A stretch of 60,938 nt of DNA from assembly GCA_039801905.1 (NCBI GenBank), contig JBDRVQ010000006.1, forward strand, positions 1 to 60,938, written 5' to 3'. The translations under genes and the position numbers were made by a program. Shown here piece by piece: positions 1-10,000 of this stretch. Under the pieces are notes generated by a model, which was not told where the DNA came from, did not search any database, and worked only from the letters and a program-made list of their open reading frames with translations. Source of the DNA: a candidate division WOR-3 bacterium (GTDB taxonomy: Bacteria > Hydrothermota > Tepidihabitantia > Tepidihabitantales > JBDRVQ01). Each line of letters starts with the position of its first letter. Position 1 is the stretch's first letter.

Positions 1-2
1 TG

Positions 3-392
3 GGAAGAGCTCCCAAAGGAAGAAAGGGATATCAAGGTAGAGTAGAAAGGTCACACAAAACCGACGATGAAGAGTTTTATATTCCTTTGATACCCACTTT
101 TAAAAATTGCTCCCATTTTCTAAAAGAAGCACAAAAATGGCAGATATATTATAATACCAAAAGACCACATTTTGGCTATGGTATGAATAATTTAACTCCT
201 TTAGAAAAACTCAAATCCTTAGGATTAACTCATTTAAATGAGAATTTTGCTAATTTTCCGGTTATTATTTTAGATTATTATTCTCCTGATTATTGCCACC
301 TTATGGCTGGTAACGATGTCTTAACCAAGTACAAAAAAAGTTTTAAGGGAAATTATAACCGATTGCGGAGAAACTTAGGAAAGGGATATTGA
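3..392 (+). CDS. IS481-like transposase, C-terminal part (cut by window edge)
   Basis: The reading frame is open from the left edge to a stop at 390-392, so this is the 3' end of a longer gene. Upstream of the first possible start the frame already reads VERSHKTDDEEFY, the stretch around the catalytic Glu of rve/DDE integrase-type transposases (IS481/IS3-like). It continues with YYNTKRPHFGYG and TPLEKLK, the usual C-terminal signature of that family. The product would cut and join DNA ends during transposition. The N-terminal DNA-binding part and most of the catalytic core lie outside the window. No terminal inverted repeat is visible just downstream. Its stop codon overlaps the -35 box of the next gene's promoter. 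The family call is firm, the subgroup less so. Confidence 0.85.
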   Translation, partial: GRAPKGRKGYQGRVERSHKTDDEEFYIPLIPTFKNCSHFLKEAQKWQIYYNTKRPHFGYGMNNLTPLEKLKSLGLTHLNENFANFPVIILDYYSPDYCHLMAGNDVLTKYKKSFKGNYNRLRRNLGKGY

Positions 393-416
393 CAAAAAGA
401 TTTTTTATTCTATACT
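389..416 (+). promoter_or_regulatory. Promoter of the GNAT-like gene
   Basis: TTGACA (389-394), a 16-bp spacer and TATACT (411-416). The ATG at 426 begins 9 bp after the -10 box, leaving room for only a few leader bases. The -35 box overlaps the transposase stop codon. Confidence 0.7.
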
Positions 417-425
417 TAAAAGAGA

Positions 426-1256
426 ATGATTAGGTTTCTTTCTAAACTTTGGCGTTCCTTATTTGCTCCTTCTCCCGTTCTTCCTAAAGACTTTTATTTT
501 TCACCCCAACCCTTAGGACCAAAATTTGAATGGATTTCTCAGGACCGGATCCACATCTTAGAAGGCTTTTTCCAAAATAAAGTCTTCCGCGTTCTTTCCG
601 AAATCGGTCCGAAAGAAGCCCATTTCTTCTTAGAATGGGAAGGCAAAATTGTTGGCAAGGTAGATTTAGAGAGGAATGCCCCGGAAGCAACTATCGTCCT
701 CTGGAATATCGTTGTGGAAAAACCCCTTCGCCATAAGGGTCTCGCTTCTCTTCTCACTTTTATCGCCTTTCGGGAACTTCTCCGCCTTCATAATCAGGCT
801 TCTTTCTTTATCCGGATGGTGCGGTTAATCAAACCTTCGGATAAAGATATCAGGGTCCAGAATGTGGGGATTGGGGTGATTGCTAAAAAGTTGGGTTTCT
901 CACCGGAATACAACCTCTCCCAACTTTTCGCCCAGAAGAATATCGTGGAAATCACTCCCCTGCCCGCTTTTGAGGATATGCCTCCGGCCTACCGGATTGT
1001 CCTCCGCTCCTACCCTTTAGTTTTGGTCTCTTTTTTATGCGACCCCAAAACCTCCCATCCCTTTGACGAACTCAACCCCATCTATAAAAGCGTCATCACC
1101 CCGGATGTCGCTCAGGTTTGGCTCTCTAATGGTATGATCATAATCGGCAATGGCAATTACCTATTAAAGAAGGAAGGTATCAACCGAATGATAAACCATT
1201 TAGCCCGCAACGAAGAGGAGGCAAAGATATTTTACCAAAAGATAAAGCCCTTATGA
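426..1256 (+). CDS. GNAT-fold acetyltransferase-like protein
   Basis: A 276-residue soluble protein. Around residues 90-125 it has a beta strand followed by [11 protein letters not shown], which resembles the acetyl-CoA pyrophosphate loop (Q/R-x-x-G-x-A) of GNAT acetyltransferases. The remaining ~150 residues match no family I recognise. If the fold is right it would move an acyl group from acyl-CoA to an unknown acceptor. Its stop overlaps the start of the next gene (ATGA at 1253-1256), so the two are probably translationally coupled and work together. It is transcribed from its own promoter just downstream of the transposase remnant. Gene reality is firm; function is tentative. Confidence 0.6.
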   Translation: MIRFLSKLWRSLFAPSPVLPKDFYFSPQPLGPKFEWISQDRIHILEGFFQNKVFRVLSEIGPKEAHFFLEWEGKIVGKVDLERNAPEATIVLWNIVVEKPLRHKGLASLLTFIAFRELLRLHNQASFFIRMVRLIKPSDKDIRVQNVGIGVIAKKLGFSPEYNLSQLFAQKNIVEITPLPAFEDMPPAYRIVLRSYPLVLVSFLCDPKTSHPFDELNPIYKSVITPDVAQVWLSNGMIIIGNGNYLLKKEGINRMINHLARNEEEAKIFYQKIKPL

Positions 1257-1759
1257 ATCCATTTGAGGAAGCACTTCATAATTTTTTAAAAACCACTTTG
1301 GTCGTTAAGTTAAAGAAAGAGGTGGAAAATATGCGCATCTTCTCCTCCGATGACTTATTGGCAATCACCTATCTCTACCTATTAAAATTTATCGGCTCTC
1401 TTCCCGAGTGGTATATAAGGGTAAAACCAAATTTTGGTAATAAAACTCCCCATCTGGTAATCTTCCAGCAAAATCTTCCGAAGTTTTTTCTTTACACAGA
1501 ATCATTTCTCATCTTAAATAATGACAACTATTTATCTCCGGAAAAGATAGAAACGGGTCTTAAAGAATTGAAAGAGATAATAAATACCTGGGCTAGTAAT
1601 GCCCGGGGCTATTATTTAGCTCTCTTTGATTATCGGGAAAAATGGTTTCTTCCCTTTCTGGAGAAAAATATATTTCTTATCACCATTAATGTCTCAGATA
1701 TCCCTGCCCACCAACAATGGCGGAAAAAATGGGACGAACTGAAAAAAATTCTTGGTTAG
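1253..1759 (+). CDS. Conserved-looking protein of unknown function
   Basis: A 168-residue soluble protein with no signal peptide or membrane segment. It is rich in aromatic and charged residues and I do not recognise its family. It overlaps the GNAT-like gene upstream by 4 bp and ends 4 bp inside the convergent nrdJ gene. Length, coupling and normal amino-acid composition support a real gene. Its partner suggests it could be a substrate or accessory of the acetyltransferase-like protein, but nothing in its sequence shows this. Confidence 0.55.
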   Translation: MNPFEEALHNFLKTTLVVKLKKEVENMRIFSSDDLLAITYLYLLKFIGSLPEWYIRVKPNFGNKTPHLVIFQQNLPKFFLYTESFLILNNDNYLSPEKIETGLKELKEIINTWASNARGYYLALFDYREKWFLPFLEKNIFLITINVSDIPAHQQWRKKWDELKKILG

Positions 1760-3828
1760 GTAATACAAACCCCCTCGGGACAACCACCGGAAAACTCGCC
1801 ATTTACTGTTAAGAAGTCCTTAGTAGGCGCTTTAATGTATAAGACTTGCTCTTCTTTGGAACCATAACGATAAATCGTAATCCCCTTACATTGCAAACGC
1901 CAAGCCAAGAGGTATGCTTGGCGTACGGTCTCCGGGGATGCTTCATAAGGCAGATTAATGGTCTTTGAGACCCCATTGTCAATGTACCTTTGGAAAGCCG
2001 CCTGCATCTTAATGTGCCACTCATAAGAGATATCTAAGGCGGTAACGAAAAGCCGTTTCATCTCTTCCGGAAGTCCCGAGATATTTCGGATACTACCCCT
2101 TTCCGCCACCTCCCGAACTAAAAAGGAAGAGTATAAACCCTTCTTCTTTAAAACCTCTTCAAAATACTCGTTGGTCTCTAAGAGTCGATGGCCCCCCAGA
2201 GCCACTCGGACATAAGAGAGGGCAAAGAGTGGTTCAATACCCGAAGAGACGCCCGCGATAATACTGATGGTACCGGTTGGAGCAATGGTCGTGACCGTGG
2301 CGTTCCTTAAGGGTTCCCCATTCTTATAGATACTTTTGGGGAAATTGGGGAAAGGACCGCGCCTTTTGGCTAAGTCTTTTGATGCTTCCCTTGCCTTTTC
2401 GGTTAAAAATTGGGCAATTTTTTCTCCAAATCTTAAAGCCTCCTCGGAATCATAAGGGATATTTAATCTCAATAGGCAATCGGCAAAGCCCATTATTCCC
2501 AGACCAATCTTCCTATTTGCCTTTGTCGTCTCTTCAATTTTGGCCAAAGGGAATTTATTCACATCAATTACATTATCTAAAAAATGGACCGCCTTCTTTA
2601 TCGTCTCACCAAACTTCTCCCAATCAAACTCCCCATCTCTTACCATCTTCACTAAGTTAATTGACCCCAAATTACAAGATTCATAAGGCAAGAGTGGTTG
2701 CTCACCACAAGGGTTAGTTGACTCAATCATCCCTATCTCGGGCGTGGGGTTTTTCCGGTTGATCTCGTCAAGGAAAATCAAACCCGGATCGCCATAAGCC
2801 CAGGCGTTATAGCAAATCAGGTCAAAGACCTCTTTGGCATTCATCTTCCTCACAACCTTCCCGTTTCTGGGATTCACCAATTCGTAATCCTCACCTTTTT
2901 CCACTTTCGCCATAAAATCATCGGTTACCGCGACTGAGATATTAAAATTGTTAAGAATTCCCTTTTTGCTCTTGGCGGTGATAAACTCTAAAATATCCGG
3001 ATGCGTCACGTGTAAAATCCCCATATTCGCACCTCTTCTCCTCCCACCCTGCTTCACCACTTCGGTCGCCATATCATAGATGCGCATAAAAGAGACTGGA
3101 CCGGAGGCAATCCCCTTGGTTGATTTCACAATATCCCCTTCGGGTCTAATTTGGGAAAAGGAAAAACCGGTTCCCCCACCCGATTGGTGGATTAGAGCGG
3201 TATATTTTAGGGTATCAAAAATTCCGGGGATAGAATCCGGAACTGGTAGCACGAAACAGGCGGAAAGTTGACCGATTGGGGTGGCGGCATTCATCAAAGT
3301 TGGGGAATTGGGCAAAAATTCCAAATTGACCATCATCTCATAAAACTCTCGAAAGGATTTCTCCCAATCCTCTTGATAGAACTTATCCCCTTCGGCAATC
3401 GCCTTTGCCACCCTTTTGAACATATCCTTTGGCGTCTCAATAATCTCTCCCTGGTCATCACGAAGAAGGTAGCGGTTTCTTAAAACGGTAATGGCATTGA
3501 GACTTAACTTTAAGTCATCCTTCACCCCTAAAAGATACTTTGTCTCTCTCAACTCCTCTCTCGTCTTCCGGTATAAGATATAAGCCTTGGCAGTATCCGA
3601 AAATCCCTCGTTAATTAAAACCTTTTCTACAATATCCTGAATCTCCTCCACCGAAGGGATGCGTTCCTTAAACTTCCCTTTGAGGTTCTCTTCTACCTGT
3701 AAAGAAAGTCTTTTGGCAATCTCCCGATTATCAAGACCGGTGGCGAATAATGCCTTATAAATAGCATTCTCAATTTTAGTCCGGTCGTAGTCAACAACCC
3801 GACCGTCCCTTTTTTTGACTTTATCCAT
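1756..3828 (-). CDS. nrdJ: Adenosylcobalamin-dependent ribonucleotide reductase (class II)
   Basis: Reduces ribonucleotides to deoxyribonucleotides using a B12-generated thiyl radical, without needing oxygen. An ATP-cone spans residues ~3-90 ([11 protein letters not shown] near the start), which implies allosteric activity control. The catalytic barrel has the N372-P-C374-G-E376 motif: Cys374 is the expected thiyl radical residue and Glu376 its partner. Cys191 (LSACFVLP) and Cys385 (ESCNLGS) are the likely redox pair. The GGGTGFSFS loop (217-225) and a C-terminal CPEGVC swinging thiol pair are also present. Length (690) suits a compact NrdJ. It is the last gene behind two exported proteins, 2 bp after the preceding stop. 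The enzyme implies a cobalamin supply and an anaerobic or facultative lifestyle. Confidence 0.95.
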   Translation of the reverse strand: MDKVKKRDGRVVDYDRTKIENAIYKALFATGLDNREIAKRLSLQVEENLKGKFKERIPSVEEIQDIVEKVLINEGFSDTAKAYILYRKTREELRETKYLLGVKDDLKLSLNAITVLRNRYLLRDDQGEIIETPKDMFKRVAKAIAEGDKFYQEDWEKSFREFYEMMVNLEFLPNSPTLMNAATPIGQLSACFVLPVPDSIPGIFDTLKYTALIHQSGGGTGFSFSQIRPEGDIVKSTKGIASGPVSFMRIYDMATEVVKQGGRRRGANMGILHVTHPDILEFITAKSKKGILNNFNISVAVTDDFMAKVEKGEDYELVNPRNGKVVRKMNAKEVFDLICYNAWAYGDPGLIFLDEINRKNPTPEIGMIESTNPCGEQPLLPYESCNLGSINLVKMVRDGEFDWEKFGETIKKAVHFLDNVIDVNKFPLAKIEETTKANRKIGLGIMGFADCLLRLNIPYDSEEALRFGEKIAQFLTEKAREASKDLAKRRGPFPNFPKSIYKNGEPLRNATVTTIAPTGTISIIAGVSSGIEPLFALSYVRVALGGHRLLETNEYFEEVLKKKGLYSSFLVREVAERGSIRNISGLPEEMKRLFVTALDISYEWHIKMQAAFQRYIDNGVSKTINLPYEASPETVRQAYLLAWRLQCKGITIYRYGSKEEQVLYIKAPTKDFLTVNGEFSGGCPEGVCIT

Positions 3829-3830
3829 CT

Positions 3831-4400
3831 TTATTCACCAATCATCAATACCTTTCTCCTTTCTTTGGGTAAAAAGTAGATACCCCACCCTTTGGAAGAT
3901 CTAAAATATATCCGACCATCAAGGGAATAGTACCTGGGAGAGGAAGAAAAAGAAGAGAAAATTACTTTGGAAACCTCACCAATTGCCGAGCCAACCTGGG
4001 CATAAAGATTTTGTCTTCTTTCCAAGGTGGTGTCACCAAAGGAGCGACAGGAAACGGTGATTTTTGCCCGACCTTGGGTGTTACTAGTGAAGATGTGGGC
4101 AACGATTGTCGTATCAACTTCTCCTGGGGAAAGGGAAAAGACCAAAGCCGCTCCTGGTGGAACGCATCTCCCCCGGGCGCAAATCTCGTATTCCCAACCC
4201 GGCACACTCTCTATCACCTCAATCTTTAAGCGATAGGAATCGGGCAGTGTTCCGTTATTTTTCATTTGAAAGCGGTAGGAAGCAAAACTGTTCGGAAAAA
4301 GATAGCGGAAGGTGTCGTCAATACACCTTAACTCAAAACTGTACTGGGCAAAGAGTGTGGGAAAAATAAATAAAGAGAGAAAGAAAATATATCTTTTCAT
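3831..4400 (-). CDS. Secreted protein with T9SS-like C-terminal domain
   Basis: The start chosen is the ATG at 4400. It follows a GGAGG site and overlaps the upstream stop (ATGA at 4397-4400). The N-terminus MKRYIFFLSLFIFPTLFAQ is a clear signal peptide ending near Ala-Gln. The mature part is beta-rich with four cysteines, and includes a VPPGAALVFSLSPGE stretch typical of Ig-like or DUF11-type domains. The last ~35 residues (YSLDGRIYF, then GWGIYFLP and a basic end) resemble the type A sorting domain used by type IX secretion, though shorter than usual. It is co-transcribed with the thioredoxin-fold lipoprotein upstream and nrdJ downstream. Function unknown; export through the SprA system at 7-12.9 kb is an inference. 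Confidence 0.65.
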   Translation of the reverse strand: MKRYIFFLSLFIFPTLFAQYSFELRCIDDTFRYLFPNSFASYRFQMKNNGTLPDSYRLKIEVIESVPGWEYEICARGRCVPPGAALVFSLSPGEVDTTIVAHIFTSNTQGRAKITVSCRSFGDTTLERRQNLYAQVGSAIGEVSKVIFSSFSSSPRYYSLDGRIYFRSSKGWGIYFLPKERRKVLMIGE

Positions 4401-5155
4401 AAAAACCTCCGCTTCACACAAACTAACACCTCCTTACTTAATTTATCCTGAATAAAAGCCACAATCTGCATTCTCTCCTTCCGCCAAATCTCTTTCCAAG
4501 GAATGGTATATTCAACCTTTATTGTATCTTGATTTAGAAAAATCGGCATCCCATTCTCATCCGGCCAGATCATCCTCATCACTTTATTAAAGATGGAATC
4601 TGAGCCACCGGGTATATAACACCGAACCGAATCTTCAGTGAAAACAAAAAAGAACCTCAGGGAATCAAACCTTGTCGTATCTACCCTGATTAAGATTGCC
4701 TTCAGTTTTAGGATATTGGTAAAAAGCGATTCGGCAAGAAAAAGTTGCACCTTTGGTTTAATCCCTCTTTTCCTTTCTACCATCCCCTTAAAGACCTGAT
4801 AGTTTAGAACCGGATCTTCGGTACGCACTGGTCCTTCACCATCAAAAAAGGTAGTCGGTTCAATATTATCCTGATAATAGAAGGTAGCGCGGTTTTCTAC
4901 ATAATTTGGACTTAAAGTATCACCCAACCTTCGCCGATGATAGGCGATAATGGCTAGAGAATCGTGAAACTCTTTTTCTAAACTATCAAGAGTATTTGCC
5001 GCATAGGGGCAATAGGTACAGCGGATATGGGTGAAAAATTCACAGAGCACTATCCTCTCGTAGGGGGTAATTTCAAGTTTCGGCGCTTCCGAGCAAGAGA
5101 AAAAGAGAGAGAGAAGAGGAGAAAAGAGAAGAAGTTTTCCCTTTTTCGTAATCAT
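4397..5155 (-). CDS. Thioredoxin-fold lipoprotein (Omp28-like)
   Basis: The N-terminus is a lipoprotein signal: a basic start, a hydrophobic run and a lipobox ending at Cys21 (LFFSC). Residues ~35-110 form a thioredoxin-like domain with the redox pair C46-T-Y-C49 followed by Pro. A later T-T-F-F-D-G segment is where the cis-Pro loop would be expected; it keeps Pro-Thr just before. The C-terminal half is beta-rich, as in Omp28-related outer-membrane proteins. It is first in an operon with the secreted protein and nrdJ, behind a promoter whose -10 box lies 5 bp from the ATG. It is likely a periplasmic or outer-membrane thiol-disulfide protein; its partner is unknown. Confidence 0.7.
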   Translation of the reverse strand: MITKKGKLLLFSPLLSLFFSCSEAPKLEITPYERIVLCEFFTHIRCTYCPYAANTLDSLEKEFHDSLAIIAYHRRRLGDTLSPNYVENRATFYYQDNIEPTTFFDGEGPVRTEDPVLNYQVFKGMVERKRGIKPKVQLFLAESLFTNILKLKAILIRVDTTRFDSLRFFFVFTEDSVRCYIPGGSDSIFNKVMRMIWPDENGMPIFLNQDTIKVEYTIPWKEIWRKERMQIVAFIQDKLSKEVLVCVKRRFL

Positions 5156-5160
5156 TAGAT

Positions 5161-5189
5161 ATAATAGGAATTAAATAACCTTTTGTCAA
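5161..5189 (-). promoter_or_regulatory. Promoter of the Omp28-like lipoprotein/nrdJ operon
   Basis: On the minus strand: TTGACA (5184-5189), a 17-bp spacer and TATTAT (5161-5166). The ATG at 5155 lies 5 bp downstream, so the expected transcription start is at or next to the A of the ATG. No Shine-Dalgarno site fits in between. Confidence 0.7.
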
Positions 5190-5309
5190 CCATCGTCATT
5201 TTCCTAAAAATTATCACCCTCCTTTTTTATTTCATCTGTGCCAAAACCTCTGATTAAACTCTAATTATCCCTTCTCGCTCTTGGTTTCTATTCCCTCTCA
5301 GCCTAAATT

Positions 5310-6968
5310 TTAATAGACAACCACCTTCCTCATCTTCTTATCTTTTGGGAAGCGAAGGAAATAAATTCCTGGAGAAACTCTTTTTGGAAAGTTTATCCTT
5401 CTGCCATCCACAGTGAAAATTTCTACCGCTTTTTCTAAATTGACTACTCTTCTGTTTTCCGAGTAAAATTTCTCCCCCCTCTTTACTTCCTCTAATCCCG
5501 TCAAACCACAAGTAACATCGTCAACGAACCAACCTTCATCCGTGACGCTATAATCCGAAACAAACCGGAAGCGGATGCGCATTGTTGTCCCAATTAATAC
5601 GGGAAGGGAATAGATTTGATTGACCCAACCACCGCTACTACCGGTCCAATATCCCAAATTCTGCCAGCGATTGCCCGTGCTCACATCAAAGAAGACATAA
5701 TCATAACTTGGTTCTGTCGCGTAATAATGCCAGAAACTTATCTCCGGACTTCCCAAAATGAAGTAGGGGGAAACCAAATAGCCATCCGATTCGTTCACAT
5801 AATTAGAAAACCAGGAGTGGGTTGGCGAATGACTCCTCTGGGTGGTAATCTGCCAATAGTCATTTATCCCATAATGGGTCCACCTTCCCTGTCCGGATTC
5901 AATATCATCAGAAAAACCTAAACGTCGGGAGATGAGAAAAGGGAAAAGGATGGAATCAGTATAAAAATCTTCTCCGGAAATTCTCAGTTTTAAGTTGACT
6001 AAAGTCTCCGGAGCAGTAGCCGAAATAGTAATCGTATAAGGACTCTCGGATTGGCGAATTTCTCCGATTGGTATCACTCCAAAATTTGACTCATCTCTTA
6101 AAACTTGAAGGTAAGGAGTAGAGGAGGATAACCGACCGCTTACATTTGCCAAATCTTTGCTCCCGTAGTTGCCAAGCGAAATTGTCAAATTAACCGTGTC
6201 GCCCAATTCCGGAATAGAAGAAGGGATAAAACTGAGAAATTCAATCTTTCCCTTTCCAATTAAAGCAACCCGGGAAGCAGCTAAAATCTCCCGTGTAGAA
6301 TTATCTTGGAGGAAGACGATAATTTCGCAATTTCGGGCAACAATCCCTCCGGGTAAAGTAAAATTTCGGGTCCGGGTAATAGAATCCATCCCAGGGATTG
6401 TCACTGGCTCCCCCGAAGCGTCTGGCAGCATCATTCTAAGGACTGAGTGTAAAGAATCCATCCCCTGCCAGGGATAATAGATATGACTCTCGGTCAAGGC
6501 GACCTGAAGTTGGACAGAAAGAGAGGAAGATAACTCATTTTTAATTTTGATTGTCAAATTACCGTTCCTCGTGGTTGAATCATAGTTAAGGGCAAGGGAA
6601 ATACGAGCGGGACTTTCGTAATTGCGCCTACTGTCAAAATAGACCCGATATGACGGATACATCGTTCCCGTATGGAGACCACCCACAATCCGATAATTAC
6701 CATCAAGACAGACGGTCGGATAACCGCTAACGCCATAATAACTCATTCTCGCGGCGGAATATTGATTATAAAACGGGTCAGAAGAAGAAGAGTGATAGGC
6801 AATCACGACCACCGAATCAAAGGCAACCTTCTCCAATTCCTCTAAACCCCGAGCCGCGCCCGGACAATAGGTACACCAAGTAGCGGTGAAGTCCTCACAG
6901 ACCATCACCCGCCGGGCACCGAAGAGGGAGAAGGCAAGAAAAAAGAGGATAAGAAAAACTCGCTTCAT
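5310..6968 (-). CDS. Omp28-like thioredoxin-fold exported protein with T9SS sorting domain
   Basis: The start is the ATG at 6968, because the GGAGGTG site lies just upstream and inside the longer alternative frame. A signal peptide (MKRVFLILFFLAFSLFG) precedes a thioredoxin-like domain with the redox motif W-C-T-Y-C-P at about residues 31-36. The middle is made of beta-sandwich repeats. Around residues 360-480 is a MAM/jelly-roll-like segment (WFSNY, SPYFILG, WFVDDV). The last ~75 residues end with VDGRRI, GIYFLRF and a basic tail, a good type A T9SS sorting domain. The product should cross the outer membrane through SprA and be surface-anchored or released. It sits downstream of sprA but has its own promoter. 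It may carry thiol-oxidoreductase activity at the cell surface. Confidence 0.75.
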   Translation of the reverse strand: MKRVFLILFFLAFSLFGARRVMVCEDFTATWCTYCPGAARGLEELEKVAFDSVVVIAYHSSSSDPFYNQYSAARMSYYGVSGYPTVCLDGNYRIVGGLHTGTMYPSYRVYFDSRRNYESPARISLALNYDSTTRNGNLTIKIKNELSSSLSVQLQVALTESHIYYPWQGMDSLHSVLRMMLPDASGEPVTIPGMDSITRTRNFTLPGGIVARNCEIIVFLQDNSTREILAASRVALIGKGKIEFLSFIPSSIPELGDTVNLTISLGNYGSKDLANVSGRLSSSTPYLQVLRDESNFGVIPIGEIRQSESPYTITISATAPETLVNLKLRISGEDFYTDSILFPFLISRRLGFSDDIESGQGRWTHYGINDYWQITTQRSHSPTHSWFSNYVNESDGYLVSPYFILGSPEISFWHYYATEPSYDYVFFDVSTGNRWQNLGYWTGSSGGWVNQIYSLPVLIGTTMRIRFRFVSDYSVTDEGWFVDDVTCGLTGLEEVKRGEKFYSENRRVVNLEKAVEIFTVDGRRINFPKRVSPGIYFLRFPKDKKMRKVVVY

Positions 6969-6995
6969 AACCACCTCCAAAATAAATTGTCTTTC

Positions 6996-7024
6996 AATCT
7001 AATGAAAAAAAAGTAACTTGTCAA
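6996..7024 (-). promoter_or_regulatory. Promoter with normal leader for the large Omp28-like gene
   Basis: Minus strand: TTGACA (7019-7024), a 17-bp spacer and TAGATT (6996-7001). About 20 nt of leader follow, with GGAGGTG before the ATG. This contrasts with the leaderless promoters in the window. Confidence 0.6.
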
Positions 7025-7044
7025 TGGGTTAATCCGTAAGAATT

Positions 7045-10000
7045 TTAGAAGCGGAAAAGTATCCAAAAGTTTATTTCTACACTCTGCGAGCGAAGACGGG
7101 TCACGAGATTATGGAAAGAGGAATAACCGATATTAGCTCCGGCATCAAGGGCTGAAGAGACCCGATAGGAAGCAGAAAGTCGGGTGGAGATATTTTCGTC
7201 CGAGCCGATGGGAGTTCGTATCCCGACTTCAACCTTTTCGCTCTTTCTTCGGGAATAGCGGACATCCCAAGAAAGGGTCATCTCCTGGGTCAATTTTATC
7301 TTAGGTAAAAATAAGATTTTAATCCCGCGCGGAGCGGAAAAGGCATGACTAATAGAAAAGTCAAAACCGCCTTCTTTGGTCTCGGTTCGGCTGATATTTT
7401 CGGGTCCGGTGAGATAGACATTATCCGCGGTGAGAGAATAATTCAGGTTGAAATTGGTATTTATCCTTTTTTTCCAAGTTGTCTGCCAGCCGATTAAGGG
7501 AGAAAAACTATTTCTTTCTCCAAGTCTTAATCCCCTTTCCGAAAGTTTGCCCGAAGGCAATAACTGACCACTTTTATCCCGGCTCTTTTGATAGCCAAAT
7601 GATAAGTTGGAACTGGTTGCCCATTTCTTTAAAAACCTTTCCACCTTACTTAAGGTGATACTTAATGAGGGCCAAATTACTCCGTAACTACCTTGACCGG
7701 TGCCACTAGTATAACTTCTTTCTCTACTATTCTCATAAGAATAGTTAATTCCCAAATCGCCTAAATTTAACTTTGATGATAGAGAAAAACGATTATCAAT
7801 TTCCCGATTAAGAGGAGTTTTTAAAGTCTCACCCGCTTTGAATTGATCAATAAACCCCAATTGGTAAAGGAGCGGTGGGGAAGAATAGGCACTGGGAAAT
7901 TCACTGCTGCGACCGATAGAATAAGATAGGTCAAACGGTTCAAGCCGCTTAAAGAAAGAGGCGAACTTTCTAAAAAATCCCTCTTTTTCCCTTCCCGTGG
8001 TTTCGCTCCGAGACGAGCCAGATTTGCCCTCTTCTCCCAGCAACTTATTAAATAATTCCGAAAGATTTAGGTCAGTATCAATCCGGAATTCACCTTCGTT
8101 ATCAAAAGTGCGTCTTGTTAAGATTGTATCCCTCTTACGCATCCGGGATTCATTATAACCACCATTATAATCAAAATTGGGGTTTAGGATATCCCAGAGT
8201 TCTAAAGAGTAAGAAACACCAAAATTTCTTTCCCGGTCGGTTTCCAAGCCAAACCGTTTTGTCTTTCCCTCCTCGGAGACACCATAAAAATCGCGACCCT
8301 GATTCTCACTGTACTCAAAGTTTAAATCCTCAATCGGGGAATAACCGGTACTGAAAGAAAAGGCACCGTTTTTAGTCCGACTTGAATCCCTAAGGGTATC
8401 AACCTTTCCTTCTAAGCGAGGAATTTTTGTCTCTCTTCTGGTGCGAGAAGAGGCGTAACCAATTCCAAACGAGATATTCTGGGGGAAAAAGGAAATTTCC
8501 GTCTTCCCCAATTCAAAAGTGAGGTTAGGACTTATCGCATAATTAATTCCCGAACTGGTGCGGAAAGAAGTATCTGTGGAGAGCATTTGCTGACTAAAAC
8601 TTTTACTCCTTGACCAGACAAAAGAAAGGGCTTCTAAGGTATAATTCAAAAACTTGTTTCCCGACTTTCCTTTCCGAATACTTGTGCCCCAGGATTCAGA
8701 AAATCCTTTCCCTTTGGCACTTTCCGCCGCGGGTGATTCTTTGGTCAGCCGCCGATCCGGAGAGACCGGATGAAATTTGGGAATTAAAGAAGAAACATTT
8801 CGGCTATAGGTTAAGGGTAAAGAAACCTGCCAGGAAGGAGGCAAGAATCGGTCCAAATTGGCATTAAAAGAATATCCCTGATTAAAAGTATAATTGCCCG
8901 TTTTCACCCCTCCCCCCTCTGAGAGGCGAACAAAGTTCGGGTCAAGATAGGATAAGGAAAGAGAAAAATTAGCGAGGTCGGAAAGGGAAAACCGGAAATA
9001 GGACTGATATCCTAAACCTCTTTCGGCATAAGGGGATACGAGCCGGATATCATCAAACCAGATACACCCAGAAATTCTTTCCGGATAGGGATTTTCTACT
9101 CCTAAGGCGATATATTTAACCTCTGCCAGAGTGGGATTGCCAAAGAAGTTATAATCTCCTTTTATTTCCCCGCTCCTCACCAATTGGAGGGTATCAAAGG
9201 AAATCTCAAATTCGTACCAGAGACCATCCGTCCCAGGTACTCTCCTCCCACGGTCAATAAAGGAGCGGAATTCATAATAATTATTTGAGTCTTGCCCCAT
9301 CCGAATGAAAAATACCGGATTAATATTGGGGTCTTTATGTAAATAAATCTTTAACTTTTTATAATCCCGCCAATCCTCTTTGGCGTAAAAAACCTGAGGG
9401 ACAATAATCCTCCCCTGAACCCGGAGATTTTGGAAAAATAGAGCCAAGGATGCCTCTTTCTCCTTTTTGCCGAAGGCGTCTCTCTTTAATTCAAATGGCG
9501 AATTATAAGATGTGTCATTTTCCACACTAATTTGATAAACCTTAATTACTTCTTGGGTATCCGGAGAGATCTCCGGCCCTAAGGTATCCCAACCCGGACC
9601 TTCATTATTTGGTTGGCGACCCCGAATCGGACCTTCTATCTTAAACCCCCGCCACTTATTCCCGGTTAATTCCAATTGGTAAAAGTCAATCGTCTCGCCT
9701 TTGGCAAAATCTGTAAAAACCAACCGAACAACCCTAATATCTTGATCTTGGGGACTGCCTACCTTCTTTGTCCACTGCCGGAGGGGGATGCGGAAAATGC
9801 GCCAATTATTTACGAGACTAGTGAAATAGATAGTATCGGAAAGAGAAATTTCGTATTCGTAATAATGATTATCGCCGCGGGGGGAATACCCATTGCCATC
9901 AATATCTTCGGAATCAAGTCTTCGGTTCCCTTCGGTCCCTTGGGGGTTATAGTTTGGATCGTAGTCATCATTACCATCATCCCCCGGAATCCCTTGACCA